64,000 nt of DNA from Magnetospirillum sp902729445 (GTDB taxonomy: Bacteria > Pseudomonadota > Alphaproteobacteria > Rhodospirillales > Magnetospirillaceae). A program made the position numbers and the translations under genes. Shown here piece after piece: positions 25,583 through 34,828 of the stretch (position 1 is its first letter; every line of letters starts with the position of its first letter). The stretch covers positions 62,001 through 126,000 of the forward strand of contig NZ_CACVCE010000073.1 of assembly GCF_902729445.1 (NCBI RefSeq), given 5' to 3'. The notes beneath the pieces were generated by a model. The model saw only the letters and a program-made list of their open reading frames with translations. It was not told where the DNA came from and made no database searches.

Positions 25583-26896
25583 ATGATGCGGCGACTGGCA
25601 TGTTTGGTGGCGGCGACGGTCATTTTGTCGGGCTGCTCCTGGGTGGGTGAAAAAGAGGCGCCGCCCCTGCCGGGCAAGCGCGTCTCGGTGCTGTCGCGCG
25701 AAAAGGCCATCGAGCCCGAGATCAAGGGCGAGCCGGTGGAAATCCGCCTGCCGCCGCCGGAACCCAACGACGATTGGCCGCAATCGGGCGGCTATGCCAA
25801 CCATGCCATGCATCACATGGAGGTCGGCGACCGCCTGGACCGCGTGTGGCGGTCGGGCATCGGCACCGGTTCGAGCAAGCGGGCCAAGCTGCTGTCCCAG
25901 CCGATCATCGCCGACGGTCGCGTCTTCACCCTGGACGCCGATACCGAGGTGCGTGCCTTCGACGTCCGCACCGGCAAGAAGCTGTGGGCGGTGGATATCA
26001 CGCCGAAGGGCGAGGGTGACACCTTCTCGGGCGGCGGCATCGCCTATGAGGACGGGCAATTGTTCATCTCGACCGGCTTCGCCCAGGTGGTGTCGTTGGA
26101 CGCCGCCTCGGGCCAGGTCCGCTGGCGCCAGACCCTGTCGGGACCGATGCGCGGCGCGCCGACCGTGCGCGGTGGCCGGGTGGTGGTGATCACCGTCGAT
26201 AACCAGACCCATTGCCTTGCCGCCGAGGATGGCGGCGTGCTGTGGACCCATCAGGGCATCGCCGAGGTCGCGAGCGTCCTGGGCGGCAACAGCGCGGCCA
26301 TCGACGGCAACACCGTGGTCGTACCCTATTCGTCGGGCGAATTGTTCGCACTGCGCCTCGAGAACGGCTCGGTCCTGTGGCAGGAGCAATTGGCCGCGGT
26401 GCGCCGCACTGAAAGCGTCGGCTCGCTGATCGCCATTCGCGGCCGTCCGGTGATCGATCGCAACCGCGTCTATGCCATCGGCCATGCCGACATGATGGTC
26501 GGGCTGGACCTGCGCTCGGGCCGCCGTCTGTGGGAACGCGAGATCGGCGGCATTCAAAGCCCGTGGGTGGCCGGCGACTTCCTGTTCGTCATCACCAACA
26601 ACAACGAGGTGGTGGCGATGGACGCCAAGACCGGTCAGTTGTTGTGGGTGACCCAGGTGCAGATGTGGAAGGATATCGAGGACCGTGAAGGCCGCATCAT
26701 CTGGGCCGGGCCGGTGCTGGCCTCGGACCGCCTGATCGTCGCCAGTTCGCACGGCAAGCTGCTGTCGCTGTCGCCCTATACCGGGCAGGTGTTGGGCAGC
26801 CTGTCGATCTCGGACGGCGTCACGATCTCGCCGTCGGTGGCCTTGCAGACCTTGTTCTTCTTGACCGACGACGCCGACTTGGTGGCTTATCACTGA
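25583..26896 (+). CDS. bamB: Outer membrane assembly lipoprotein BamB
   Basis: A 437-residue lipoprotein (lipobox ILSGC, Cys near residue 18) with a PQQ-type beta-propeller. Repeats such as VFTLDADTEVRAFDVRTGKKLW, VVSLDAASGQVRW and VVAMDAKTGQLLW mark successive blades. BamB is the scaffold of the BAM complex that inserts beta-barrel proteins into the outer membrane. It lies 13 bases behind the YfgM gene and one base before der, a conserved operon. The 40 residues between the lipobox and first blade are proline-rich. Confidence 0.92.
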   Translation: MMRRLACLVAATVILSGCSWVGEKEAPPLPGKRVSVLSREKAIEPEIKGEPVEIRLPPPEPNDDWPQSGGYANHAMHHMEVGDRLDRVWRSGIGTGSSKRAKLLSQPIIADGRVFTLDADTEVRAFDVRTGKKLWAVDITPKGEGDTFSGGGIAYEDGQLFISTGFAQVVSLDAASGQVRWRQTLSGPMRGAPTVRGGRVVVITVDNQTHCLAAEDGGVLWTHQGIAEVASVLGGNSAAIDGNTVVVPYSSGELFALRLENGSVLWQEQLAAVRRTESVGSLIAIRGRPVIDRNRVYAIGHADMMVGLDLRSGRRLWEREIGGIQSPWVAGDFLFVITNNNEVVAMDAKTGQLLWVTQVQMWKDIEDREGRIIWAGPVLASDRLIVASSHGKLLSLSPYTGQVLGSLSISDGVTISPSVALQTLFFLTDDADLVAYH

Positions 26897-26897
26897 C

Positions 26898-28304
26898 ATG
26901 ACTTTCACCGTAGCTATCGTCGGCCGGCCCAATGTCGGCAAATCGACCCTGTTCAATCGTCTGGTCGGCCGCCGGGTCGCCATCGTCCACGACATGCCCG
27001 GCGTCACCCGCGACCGCCGCGAGGGCGACGCCACGCTGTTGGGCATGGATTTCCGTGTCATCGACACCGCCGGCTTCGAGGACGCCACCGGCGATTCCAT
27101 CGAGGCGCGCATGCGCCGCCAGACCGATCAGGCGGTGGCCGAGTCCGATGTCGTCTTGATGCTGATCGACGCCCGCGCCGGCGTCACCCCGCTGGATCGC
27201 CATTTCGGCGACCTGCTGCGTCGGTCCAAGACCCCGGTCATCCTGGTGGCCAACAAATGCGAGGGCAAGGCCGGCGCGCCCGGCCTTTACGAATCCTACG
27301 CTCTGGGCCTGGGCGAGCCGGTGCCGCTGTCGGCCGAGCACAACGAGGGCATGGCCGAACTGTTCGACGCCTTGATGCCCTATGCCAAGGCGGCCGGCGC
27401 CCTGGACGACGAGGACGAGGAAGAAGAGCCGTTCCCCGACGAGATCGTCGTCGATGACGAGGAGATCACCACCGAGGACCGGCCCGAACGGCCGCTGCAA
27501 TTGGTGATCGTCGGGCGGCCCAATGTCGGCAAATCAACGCTGGTCAACCGCCTGCTGGGCGAGGACCGCATGCTGACCGGCCCCGAGGCCGGTCTGACCC
27601 GCGACGCCGTCACGGTGGAGTGGGAGCATCGCGGCCGGCGTTTCCGGCTGGTCGATACCGCGGGCCTGCGCAAGCGCGCCAACATCGACGACCCGGTCGA
27701 GAAGCTGTCGGTGTCCAACACCCTCGAGGCGATCCGCTTGGCCGAGGTGGTGGTGCTGGTGCTGGATCAGGCGGCGATCCTCGACAAGCAAGACCTGACC
27801 ATCGCCCGCATGGTCATCGAGGAAGGCCGCTCGTTGGTGCTGGCCATCAACAAGTGGGACGCGGTCGATAAGCCGGAAGAAGCGCTGAAGCGCCTGAAGG
27901 ATCGCTGCGAAACATCGCTGCCGATGGCCCGCGGCCTGGCGGCGGTGACCATCAGCGCTTTGACCGGCAAGGGCATCCCCCGCCTGATGGATGCCGTGCA
28001 AGATACCCACGCCGTGTGGAATCGCCGCATCCCGACCTCGCAGTTGAACCGTTGGCTGGAAGAGGTGGTCAGCCACCATCCGCCGCCGGCTTTGCCGGGC
28101 GGGCGGCGCATCAAGATCCGCTATATGACCCAGACCAAGGCACGGCCGCCGACCTTCGTGATCTTCGCCTCGAAGCCCGAGGAATTGCCGGAAAGCTATA
28201 GCCGGTACCTGATCAACGGCCTGCGCGAGAGCTTCAAGCTGCCGGGCGTGCCGATCCGCCTTTACGTGCGGGCCGGGCGCAATCCCTACGCCAACAAGGG
28301 CTGA
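26898..28304 (+). CDS. der: Ribosome biogenesis GTPase Der (EngA)
   Basis: A 468-residue essential GTPase with the diagnostic two tandem G domains. P-loops GRPNVGKSTLF (residues 8-18) and GRPNVGKSTLV (about 206-216) are followed by DTAGFE and DTAGLRKR switch motifs, and NKCE and NKWD specificity motifs. An acidic linker (DDEDEEEEPFPDE) separates the domains. The C-terminal KH-like domain ends RLYVRAGRNPYA. Der acts in maturation of the 50S subunit. ATG follows the bamB stop directly. Confidence 0.96.
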   Translation: MTFTVAIVGRPNVGKSTLFNRLVGRRVAIVHDMPGVTRDRREGDATLLGMDFRVIDTAGFEDATGDSIEARMRRQTDQAVAESDVVLMLIDARAGVTPLDRHFGDLLRRSKTPVILVANKCEGKAGAPGLYESYALGLGEPVPLSAEHNEGMAELFDALMPYAKAAGALDDEDEEEEPFPDEIVVDDEEITTEDRPERPLQLVIVGRPNVGKSTLVNRLLGEDRMLTGPEAGLTRDAVTVEWEHRGRRFRLVDTAGLRKRANIDDPVEKLSVSNTLEAIRLAEVVVLVLDQAAILDKQDLTIARMVIEEGRSLVLAINKWDAVDKPEEALKRLKDRCETSLPMARGLAAVTISALTGKGIPRLMDAVQDTHAVWNRRIPTSQLNRWLEEVVSHHPPPALPGGRRIKIRYMTQTKARPPTFVIFASKPEELPESYSRYLINGLRESFKLPGVPIRLYVRAGRNPYANKG

Positions 28305-28308
28305 CCGC

Positions 28309-28695
28309 CTATTTGTGCGGGCTGAACAGGTCGATGGTCTTGCAGATCAACGACCCGATCGGCCTGGCCTTGGGGGGCGGCAATTTGGCGGCCAGGAAGC
28401 CGTCGATGGCGGCGCGGGGGTCTGTTTCGGCGGTCAGTACCGCTTCGACGCCACGCTTGGCCATGTGCTTCAGGAACCCGTCGCCGGCCGATTGGGCGAT
28501 CAGGACGGTGATGCCGTCCAAGGGATGGGCCTGGTCGTCAGGATGGTGGTGGAAGACCTGATCGGCGCCGAACTCGACCCGTTCGGGCCCGGTCACCGCG
28601 CCGTCTTCGGCGACGGCGAACACCAGCCACTTGCGGGCGCGCCCGGCATGGCCGCTGACTTTGGTGAAATCGGCACTGGCGACGGCGATCTTCAT
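28309..28695 (-). CDS. NifX/NafY-type dinitrogenase iron-molybdenum cofactor domain protein
   Basis: A 128-residue protein of the nitrogenase accessory (NifB C-terminal/NifX) fold: MKIAVASADFTKVSGHAGRARKWLVF at the start and the GDGFLKHMAKRGVEAVLT block. NifX-type proteins carry FeMo-cofactor precursors. Here the gene is isolated from any nif cluster and convergent to der, so it may serve general Fe-S or metal-cluster handling. A histidine cluster (VFHHHPDDQAH) lies mid-protein and may bind metal. Confidence 0.78.
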   Translation of the reverse strand: MKIAVASADFTKVSGHAGRARKWLVFAVAEDGAVTGPERVEFGADQVFHHHPDDQAHPLDGITVLIAQSAGDGFLKHMAKRGVEAVLTAETDPRAAIDGFLAAKLPPPKARPIGSLICKTIDLFSPHK

Positions 28696-28863
28696 TGCTC
28701 AAAAATTCATCTATGATCAACTATGACTAAATATTGCCCACATGAACTAATGGTGCAAGGATTGTTCTATGCGCGGGGGCGTTTTCACCCCTCGATTCCC
28801 CCTCACGAATCGTGCATGGTTGCGGTTGAGCAGCCACTGATCAATCTGGCGGAGGTATAAGGC

Positions 28864-29493
28864 GTGCCCGTTCGAATCCTGATCGCCGAGGATCAGCTTT
28901 TGGTCCGTCAAGGGCTGGCGGCTTTGCTGAAGCCGGAAGATGTCGAGATCGTTGGTGAAGCCGAAGATGGCGAAGCTGCCGTGGCGATGGCCCGGACCCT
29001 GCGCCCCGACATTGTGCTGATGGATCTGACCATGCCGGTCCTGGACGGTGTCGAGGCGACCCGACGCATCAAGCGGGTGGCGCCGCAGGTCCGCGTTCTG
29101 GTGCTGACCATCGCCAATTGCGAGCGTCGCGTCGCCGAGGCCCTGGCGGCCGGCGCCGATGGTTATGCCTTGAAGAAGCTGGGGCACGAGGAATTGATGG
29201 CGGCCATCAGTTCGGTTCGTGCCGGCAAGAGCTATCTGGGGCCGGGGATCGACGCCGCCCTGGTCAAATCCCACCTGGAGGAGGGCGACGCCAACCCGGT
29301 GTCGCTGACCGGCCGCGAAAGCGAGGTCCTGCGCCTGATCGCCCAGGGCCTGAAGAATCGCGAAATCGCCGACAGCTTGTCCATCGCCGTCAAGACCGTC
29401 GAGACCCATCGCACCAAGATCATGCAGAAGCTGGATCTGCACAATTCGGCGGAATTGGCGACCTACGCCATTCGCCGCGGCCTGATCGACTAG
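28864..29493 (+). CDS. NarL/FixJ-family response regulator
   Basis: A 209-residue regulator. The receiver domain carries the acidic pair in IAEDQ, the phospho-acceptor D54 in LMDLTMP, and Lys in YALKKL. The C-terminal LuxR-type helix-turn-helix reads LTGRESEVLRLIAQGLKNREIADSLSI. The start is GTG 28864 with GGCGGAGG upstream. The next gene on the strand encodes a HisKA_2 protein and is probably its partner. The 168-base upstream region is AT-rich and should hold the promoter. Confidence 0.9.
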   Translation: MPVRILIAEDQLLVRQGLAALLKPEDVEIVGEAEDGEAAVAMARTLRPDIVLMDLTMPVLDGVEATRRIKRVAPQVRVLVLTIANCERRVAEALAAGADGYALKKLGHEELMAAISSVRAGKSYLGPGIDAALVKSHLEEGDANPVSLTGRESEVLRLIAQGLKNREIADSLSIAVKTVETHRTKIMQKLDLHNSAELATYAIRRGLID

Positions 29494-29630
29494 TGTGTGC
29501 CGATTTCTCGTTCGTTTGGACGAGGGATCGGTCGAAAGGACGAGCGTCCTCGTTCCTTCGCAATCTACCGCTCCGCCCCGTTCGTAGTGTTTCCTGGCGA
29601 TGCCACGTGGCAAGCAGGAGGCCATCCGCG

Positions 29631-30569
29631 GTGGGAGCCGACGGCAGCGATTTTCACACCCAGGCCGCAATCCTGGCGGCATTGCCCGATCCCATCGTGG
29701 CGATCGATGGCGATGGACGTCTGGCCTTCGCCAATCTTGCGGCACAGGATTGCCTGCGGGACCGGACGGCTTTGTTCGCCGATTTGGGGGCGCTTTGCGA
29801 TCGGGTGCGGTCGGAAGGGCAGCCACAGTCGGCGGTCATCGGCGGCGAATGGGAATGGCGGGCGCGGCCGGCCGGTGGCGGGCTGGTGGTGGCATCGCCG
29901 CGTTCGGTGCCGGCGGATCTGGCCGCCGAGCTGGCGGCCATCCAAGACGATAACCGCGCCTTGCTGCAAGAGATTCACCATCGCGTGAAGAACAGCCTGC
30001 AGGTGGTGTCGGCGATGCTGCGGATGCAATCCTGGCGCCTGGGCGACAGCCCGATGCGCTGGCCGTTCGAGGAAGCCTGCAGCCGGATCCTGACCTTGGC
30101 CTCGGTCCACGAGGTGCTGTATCGCCAAGGCAGCCCGGGCGCGGTGGACTTCGCCGCCATCCTGGCCCCCCTGGTCGAGGGTTTGGCCCGCCAGCGTGAG
30201 GACGGTCGGCCCTTGCCGACGGTGACCATCGGGGGCGGCAAATTGCTGCTGACCATCGACAGGGCGATCCCCGCCGCTCTGATCGTCCAGGAATGGTTGT
30301 CGGTCGCCAGGGGGGCGGTCTCGATTACCTTGTCTCCGGGCGGCCCGATCGTGGTGTCGGGCCTGGCCGGGCTCGACCCGGCGAGCTTGGGGGCGCGCAT
30401 GGTGGCGGTTCTGGTGGCGCAATTGCGCGGGCGGGTCGAGGTCCTATCCGGTCCGCCGGGCGGCCTGGCCTTGCACCTAAAGCAGCAGGATTTCGGGGCG
30501 ATGGCCGGTAGCGGCCAGGAAACGGCGGAAATCGGCGCTGGCGATGGTGGTGGTCATGTCGTTGCGTAG
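29631..30569 (+). CDS. HisKA_2-type sensor kinase-like protein with degenerate ATPase region
   Basis: A 312-residue soluble protein. A PAS-like N-terminus (ILAALPDPIVAIDGDGRLAFANLAAQ) leads to a HisKA_2 dimerisation domain with intact phospho-acceptor (LLQEIHHRVKNSLQVVSAML). The following ATPase region aligns in layout but the N box, normally NELVTNALKHA, reads QEWLSVARGAV, and no DxGxG motif is seen. It may thus be unable to bind ATP. The start is GTG 29631 with AGGAGG upstream. The last 93 bases overlap the 3' end of the convergent YbaK-type gene. Probable partner: the NarL-type regulator 137 bases upstream. Confidence 0.75.
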   Translation: MGADGSDFHTQAAILAALPDPIVAIDGDGRLAFANLAAQDCLRDRTALFADLGALCDRVRSEGQPQSAVIGGEWEWRARPAGGGLVVASPRSVPADLAAELAAIQDDNRALLQEIHHRVKNSLQVVSAMLRMQSWRLGDSPMRWPFEEACSRILTLASVHEVLYRQGSPGAVDFAAILAPLVEGLARQREDGRPLPTVTIGGGKLLLTIDRAIPAALIVQEWLSVARGAVSITLSPGGPIVVSGLAGLDPASLGARMVAVLVAQLRGRVEVLSGPPGGLALHLKQQDFGAMAGSGQETAEIGAGDGGGHVVA

Positions 30570-30965
30570 CGGGTGGTAGTTCAACAGCGGTTGATCCATC
30601 ATCCAGGAATCCAGCACCGGGGTTACCCTGTGGTGCTGGTCGTTGATCAAGGCGAACGGCGTCACCGAGCCCGGTTCGACCCCCAGCACCTCGCCCAGCA
30701 GTTCGGCCGAGCCGAAGGACAGCCTGGCGGCGCCGATGGCGCCGGGCAGACGCTTCAGGTCGATCCGCTTGTCGGCCGGCGCCACCACCAGCCACAGCCG
30801 CCCCTTGCCGTCCTTCAGGAACAGGTTCTTGCAATGGATGCCGGGGATGTTGCCCCACACTTCGTTGCCCTGCTCGACGGTGAAGGCCGGGGCGTGGCGG
30901 TGGGTGGTGACAGTGATCCCCAACTCGCCAAGGTGGGCCAGTAATGCTTCGGGCGTAAGGGGCAA
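30477..30965 (-). CDS. Prolyl-tRNA editing protein (YbaK/ProX domain)
   Basis: A 162-residue free-standing YbaK-domain protein. The family patterns are visible: VEQGNEVWGNIPGIHCKNLFLKD, LWLVVAPADKRIDLK and GSVTPFALINDQ. ProX-type enzymes hydrolyse mischarged Ala-tRNA(Pro). I choose TTG 30965, which gives MPLTPEALLAHLGELG, the usual N-terminus, with GGAG about 12 bases upstream. No ATG is available in this frame nearby. It is convergent with, and overlaps, the HisKA_2 gene. Confidence 0.85.
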   Translation of the reverse strand: MPLTPEALLAHLGELGITVTTHRHAPAFTVEQGNEVWGNIPGIHCKNLFLKDGKGRLWLVVAPADKRIDLKRLPGAIGAARLSFGSAELLGEVLGVEPGSVTPFALINDQHHRVTPVLDSWMMDQPLLNYHPLRNDMTTTIASADFRRFLAATGHRPEILLL

Positions 30966-31106
30966 GGTCGGTCGATCTCCGGTGTCAATGGCGGCTTTGG
31001 ATAGATCATCATAGTCGCGGCGCCGACGCAACGGTGGGCCGGGCGGTCTTCCGTCGGAGGGGAATTGGGGGTACCATTTCCATCCAACACGGGCGGAGTC
31101 CGCTTC

Positions 31107-34100
31107 ATGACCGGATGGCAATTCTGGATCGACCGGGGCGGGACCTTCACCGACATCGTCGCACGGTCCCCCGACGGGGACCATCTGACCCTGAAATTGC
31201 TGTCGGAAAGCCCCGGCCATTACGACGATGCCGCCCTGGCCGGCATCCGCCGTTTCCTGGGCCTTTCCGCCGGTCAGCCCATCGAGCCGGGTCTGGTCGA
31301 TTGCGTCAAGATGGGGACCACGGTGGCCACCAACGCCTTGCTGGAACGCAAGGGCGACCGGGTGGCGCTGGCGGTTACCGCCGGCTTCGCCGACCTGTTG
31401 CGCATCGGCACCCAGAACCGTCCCGACATCTTCGCCCGCGCCATCCGCCTGCCCGACATGCTGTACGAGCGGGTGATCGAGATTCCCGAACGGATCGGCC
31501 CGAAGGGCGAGGTGCTGCGCCCGCTGGACCGCCTGACGGCGACGCAGGGGCTGCTGGACGCCTATGATGCCGGCATCCGCTCGGTGGCCGTCTTGTGTCT
31601 GCACGCCTATCGCTTCCCCGAGCACGAGCTGGAAATCGGCCGCCTGGCGCGCGAGATCGGCTTCACCCAGGTCAGCCTGTCGCACCAGGCCAGCCCGTTG
31701 ATGAAGGCGGTCGGGCGCGGCGACACCTGTGTCGCCGACGCCTATCTGTCGCCGGTGCTGCGCCGCTATGTCGATCGCGTCGCCGCCGATCTGGGCGGCA
31801 CGCGGCTGATGTTCATGCAATCCTCGGGCGGGCTGACCGACGCCCGGCGCTTCCAGGGCAAGGACGCCATCCTGTCCGGGCCGGCCGGCGGCGTGGTCGG
31901 CGGCGTCGCCACCGCCCGATTGGCCGGGTTGGACCATCTGATCGGCTTCGACATGGGCGGCACCTCGACCGACGTCTGGCACTGGGACGGCGCCTTCGAA
32001 CGCAGTTTCGACACCCAGGTCGCCGGCGTGCGTATTCGTGCGCCGATGATGCATATTCACACGGTGGCGGCCGGGGGCGGCTCGGTGCTGGAATATGACG
32101 GCGCCCGCTTCCGGGTCGGTCCCCATTCGGCCGGCGCCCATCCGGGGCCTGCCTGCTATGGCAAGGGCGGGCCGCTGACGGTGACCGACTGCAATCTTTT
32201 GCTGGGCAAGCTGAACCCCGACTTCTTCCCGCAGGTGTTCGGCCCCGACGGCGCCCAGCCGCTGGATTTGGCCGCCACCCGTGCCGCCTTCGACGCCCTG
32301 GCCGGGCGCATCGGCGATGGCCGCTCGCCCCAACAGGTGGCCGAGGGCTTCCTGTCCATCGCCGTGCTCAACATGGCCAACGCCATCAAGCAGGTCAGCG
32401 TGGCGCGCGGCTATGACGTCACCACCTATGCCCTGGCCTGTTTCGGCGGTGCCGGCGGCCAGCATGCCTGCCTGGTGGCCGACGCCCTGGGGATGGAGAT
32501 TGTGTTCCTGCATCCGCTGGCCGGCGTGTTGTCGGCCTATGGCATGGGGGTGGCCGATCTTTCGGTGCTGAAGGAACGCGCCATCGAGGCGGCGTTGGAC
32601 GGCGAATGCGCGCCGCTGCTTAACCGCGCCTTCGCCGATCTCGAGGCCGAGGGCCGCTGCGAGTTGGAACGCCAAGGAATCGAACGGGCCGACATGCGCA
32701 CGACGCGCAAGGTGTTCGTGCGCTATCAGGGTTCGGACACCGCGCTGGAGGTGCCGGCGGCCGAACCCGAAGCCCTGGCCCAGGCCTTCGAGCTGGCCCA
32801 CCGTCAGCGCTTCGGCTTCGTCATGGACCGCGCCCTGGTGGTCGAGGCGGTGTCGGTCGAACTGACCGGCGGCGGCGAGCCCCCGTCCGAGCCCGTGCTG
32901 CCCGACCGAACCGGCACCCCGCCGGCTCCGGCCGGCGAGGTCATGATGTTCAGCGGCGGGGTCAGCCGGCCGGCGCCGGTTTACCGTCGCGAACACCTGG
33001 CCCCGGGCGATCGGTTGCCGGGGCCGGTGATGATCGTCGAGGCCACCGCCACCACCATCGTCGAGCCCGGCTGGCAGGCCGAAATGAACCCTTACGGCCA
33101 TCTGATCCTGCGCCGGGTCGAGCCCCGGCCGCACATGGTCGCCGCCGGCACCGAAGTCGATCCGGTGCTGCTGGAAGTCTTCAACAACCTGTTCATGAGC
33201 ATCGCCGAGCAGATGGGCGCCGTGCTGGCCAACACCGCCCATTCGGTCAACATCAAGGAACGCTTGGATTTCTCTTGCGCGCTGTTCGACGGCTCGGGCG
33301 GCCTGGTGGCCAACGCGCCGCACATCCCGGTTCATCTGGGCAGCATGGGCGAAAGCGTGCGGGTGGTGCTCGAGCGTTTCGGCGACACCATCCGGCCGGG
33401 TGACTCCTTCGTGCTGAACTCGCCCTATGCCGGTGGGACCCATCTGCCCGACGTCACAATCGTCACCCCGGTCTTCGATGGGGACCGGCCGCTGTTCTTC
33501 GTCGCCTCACGCGGGCACCACGCCGATCTGGGCGGCATCACGCCCGGCTCGATGCCGCCCTTATCGACCAGCGTCGATCAGGAAGGGGTGCTGATCGAGC
33601 CGATGCGGCTGGTGGATTCCACCGGCTTTCGCGAGCAGGCCATCACGGACCTGCTGACCAAGGGCCCTTGGCCGGTGCGCAACCTGCGCCAGAACCTGGC
33701 CGACCTGCAGGCGCAACTGGCCGCCAACGAGACCGGCTTGCGCGAATTGCTGGCCATGACCAGGCGCTACGGCGCCGACACCGTCGCCGCCTATATGGGC
33801 CACGTCCAGGCCAACGCCGAGGAATCGGTGCGGCGCGCGGTGGCCGGCCTGGATAGCGGGAGCTTCGAGACCCGCATGGATGACGGCGCGGTGATCCGGG
33901 TCGCCGTCACCGTCGATCCGGTCACCCGATCGGCGGTGATCGACTTCACCGGCACCTCGGACCAGCGGCCGGGCAATGCCAACGCGCCCACCGCCATCGC
34001 CCGGGCCGCCGTGCTGTATGTCTTTCGCACCCTGGTCGACGATGCCATTCCGCTGAACGAAGGCTGCATGAAGCCCCTGACCCTGGTCATCCCCCCGGGC

Positions 34101-34679
34101 TCGATGCTGGCACCGCGTCCGCCCGCCGCGGTGGTCGCCGGCAATGTCGAGACCAGCCAGGCCATCGTCGATTGCCTGATGGGGGCGCTGGGCGCCATGG
34201 CCGCCAGTCAGGGCACCATGAACAACCTGACCTTCGGCGACGACCGCCACCAATATTACGAGACCATCTGCGGCGGCGCCGGGGGCGGGCCGGGTTTCGA
34301 CGGCGCCTCGGCGGTGCACACCCACATGACCAACTCGCGGCTGACCGATCCGGAAGTGCTGGAATGGCGCTTCCCGGTTCTGGTGGACGGCTTTTCCATT
34401 CGCCGAGGGTCCGGCGGCGTGGGTCTGCATCCCGGCGGCGATGGGGTGGTGCGGCGGCTGAAGTTCCTGGAGCCGATGACCGCCGCCATCTTGTCCAACC
34501 GCCGGTCGGTGGCGCCGTTCGGGCTGGCGGGCGGCGGCGACGGGATGAAGGGCGCGAACCGGGTCGAACGGGCCGACGGGTCCGTTCAGGACCTGGCCGG
34601 CACCGCCTTGGTCGAGATGAATGCGGGCGACGTGCTGGTGATCGAGACGCCGGGCGGCGGCGGCTATGGGGGCTGTTAG
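31107..34679 (+). CDS. 5-oxoprolinase / hydantoinase (HyuA-HyuB fusion)
   Basis: A 1190-residue ATP-dependent amidohydrolase. The N-terminal half is a HyuA domain (WIDRGGTFTDIVARSPDG at residue 6, GFDMGGTSTDVWHWDG near 285). The C-terminal half from about residue 690 is HyuB (LFMSIAEQMGAVLANTAHSVNIKERLDFSC, LNSPYAGGTHLPDVT). A single fused chain of this length is the eukaryotic/proteobacterial 5-oxoprolinase form, which opens 5-oxoproline to glutamate with ATP. Hydantoin or other cyclic amides are alternatives. ATG 31107 follows GGCGGAG. It is a single-gene transcription unit. Confidence 0.88.
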   Translation: MTGWQFWIDRGGTFTDIVARSPDGDHLTLKLLSESPGHYDDAALAGIRRFLGLSAGQPIEPGLVDCVKMGTTVATNALLERKGDRVALAVTAGFADLLRIGTQNRPDIFARAIRLPDMLYERVIEIPERIGPKGEVLRPLDRLTATQGLLDAYDAGIRSVAVLCLHAYRFPEHELEIGRLAREIGFTQVSLSHQASPLMKAVGRGDTCVADAYLSPVLRRYVDRVAADLGGTRLMFMQSSGGLTDARRFQGKDAILSGPAGGVVGGVATARLAGLDHLIGFDMGGTSTDVWHWDGAFERSFDTQVAGVRIRAPMMHIHTVAAGGGSVLEYDGARFRVGPHSAGAHPGPACYGKGGPLTVTDCNLLLGKLNPDFFPQVFGPDGAQPLDLAATRAAFDALAGRIGDGRSPQQVAEGFLSIAVLNMANAIKQVSVARGYDVTTYALACFGGAGGQHACLVADALGMEIVFLHPLAGVLSAYGMGVADLSVLKERAIEAALDGECAPLLNRAFADLEAEGRCELERQGIERADMRTTRKVFVRYQGSDTALEVPAAEPEALAQAFELAHRQRFGFVMDRALVVEAVSVELTGGGEPPSEPVLPDRTGTPPAPAGEVMMFSGGVSRPAPVYRREHLAPGDRLPGPVMIVEATATTIVEPGWQAEMNPYGHLILRRVEPRPHMVAAGTEVDPVLLEVFNNLFMSIAEQMGAVLANTAHSVNIKERLDFSCALFDGSGGLVANAPHIPVHLGSMGESVRVVLERFGDTIRPGDSFVLNSPYAGGTHLPDVTIVTPVFDGDRPLFFVASRGHHADLGGITPGSMPPLSTSVDQEGVLIEPMRLVDSTGFREQAITDLLTKGPWPVRNLRQNLADLQAQLAANETGLRELLAMTRRYGADTVAAYMGHVQANAEESVRRAVAGLDSGSFETRMDDGAVIRVAVTVDPVTRSAVIDFTGTSDQRPGNANAPTAIARAAVLYVFRTLVDDAIPLNEGCMKPLTLVIPPGSMLAPRPPAAVVAGNVETSQAIVDCLMGALGAMAASQGTMNNLTFGDDRHQYYETICGGAGGGPGFDGASAVHTHMTNSRLTDPEVLEWRFPVLVDGFSIRRGSGGVGLHPGGDGVVRRLKFLEPMTAAILSNRRSVAPFGLAGGGDGMKGANRVERADGSVQDLAGTALVEMNAGDVLVIETPGGGGYGGC

Positions 34680-34828
34680 GGAACTGTCGGCTTGGGCTTG
34701 CCGAGCGCCAGAATCCCCATGCCCGGCCAACTGCTGCAATCGCCGCTGATGCAGATGGCCTCGGGATAGAAAAGGCTGGCGCCGTAAAGGCCGACGTTAA
34801 AGCCCCTTCTCGAAGTCGGCCGGCGCAC
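34676..34828 (-). pseudogene. Possible coding remnant or tiny ORF
   Basis: On the minus strand a 50-codon open frame (GTG start) ends in a protein-like stretch, GASLFYPEAICISGDCSSW followed by PGMGILALGKPKP. The composition looks coding rather than random. The frame has no ribosome site and its start lies within the preceding gene. It could be the tail of a lost gene or a real small ORF translated from a start I cannot see. It fills the gap between the oxoprolinase gene and the 388-residue protein gene. Confidence 0.2.

Noticed and set aside
28864..28885. A GTTCGAATCC sequence resembling a tRNA T-loop
   Set aside because: It is the start of the response regulator coding sequence, with no acceptor or anticodon stem around it.
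30477..33443. A 988-codon minus-strand frame reaching through the oxoprolinase gene
   Set aside because: Only the last 162 codons (YbaK domain) are real. The rest is low-complexity His/Gly/Gln/Arg-rich antisense reading.
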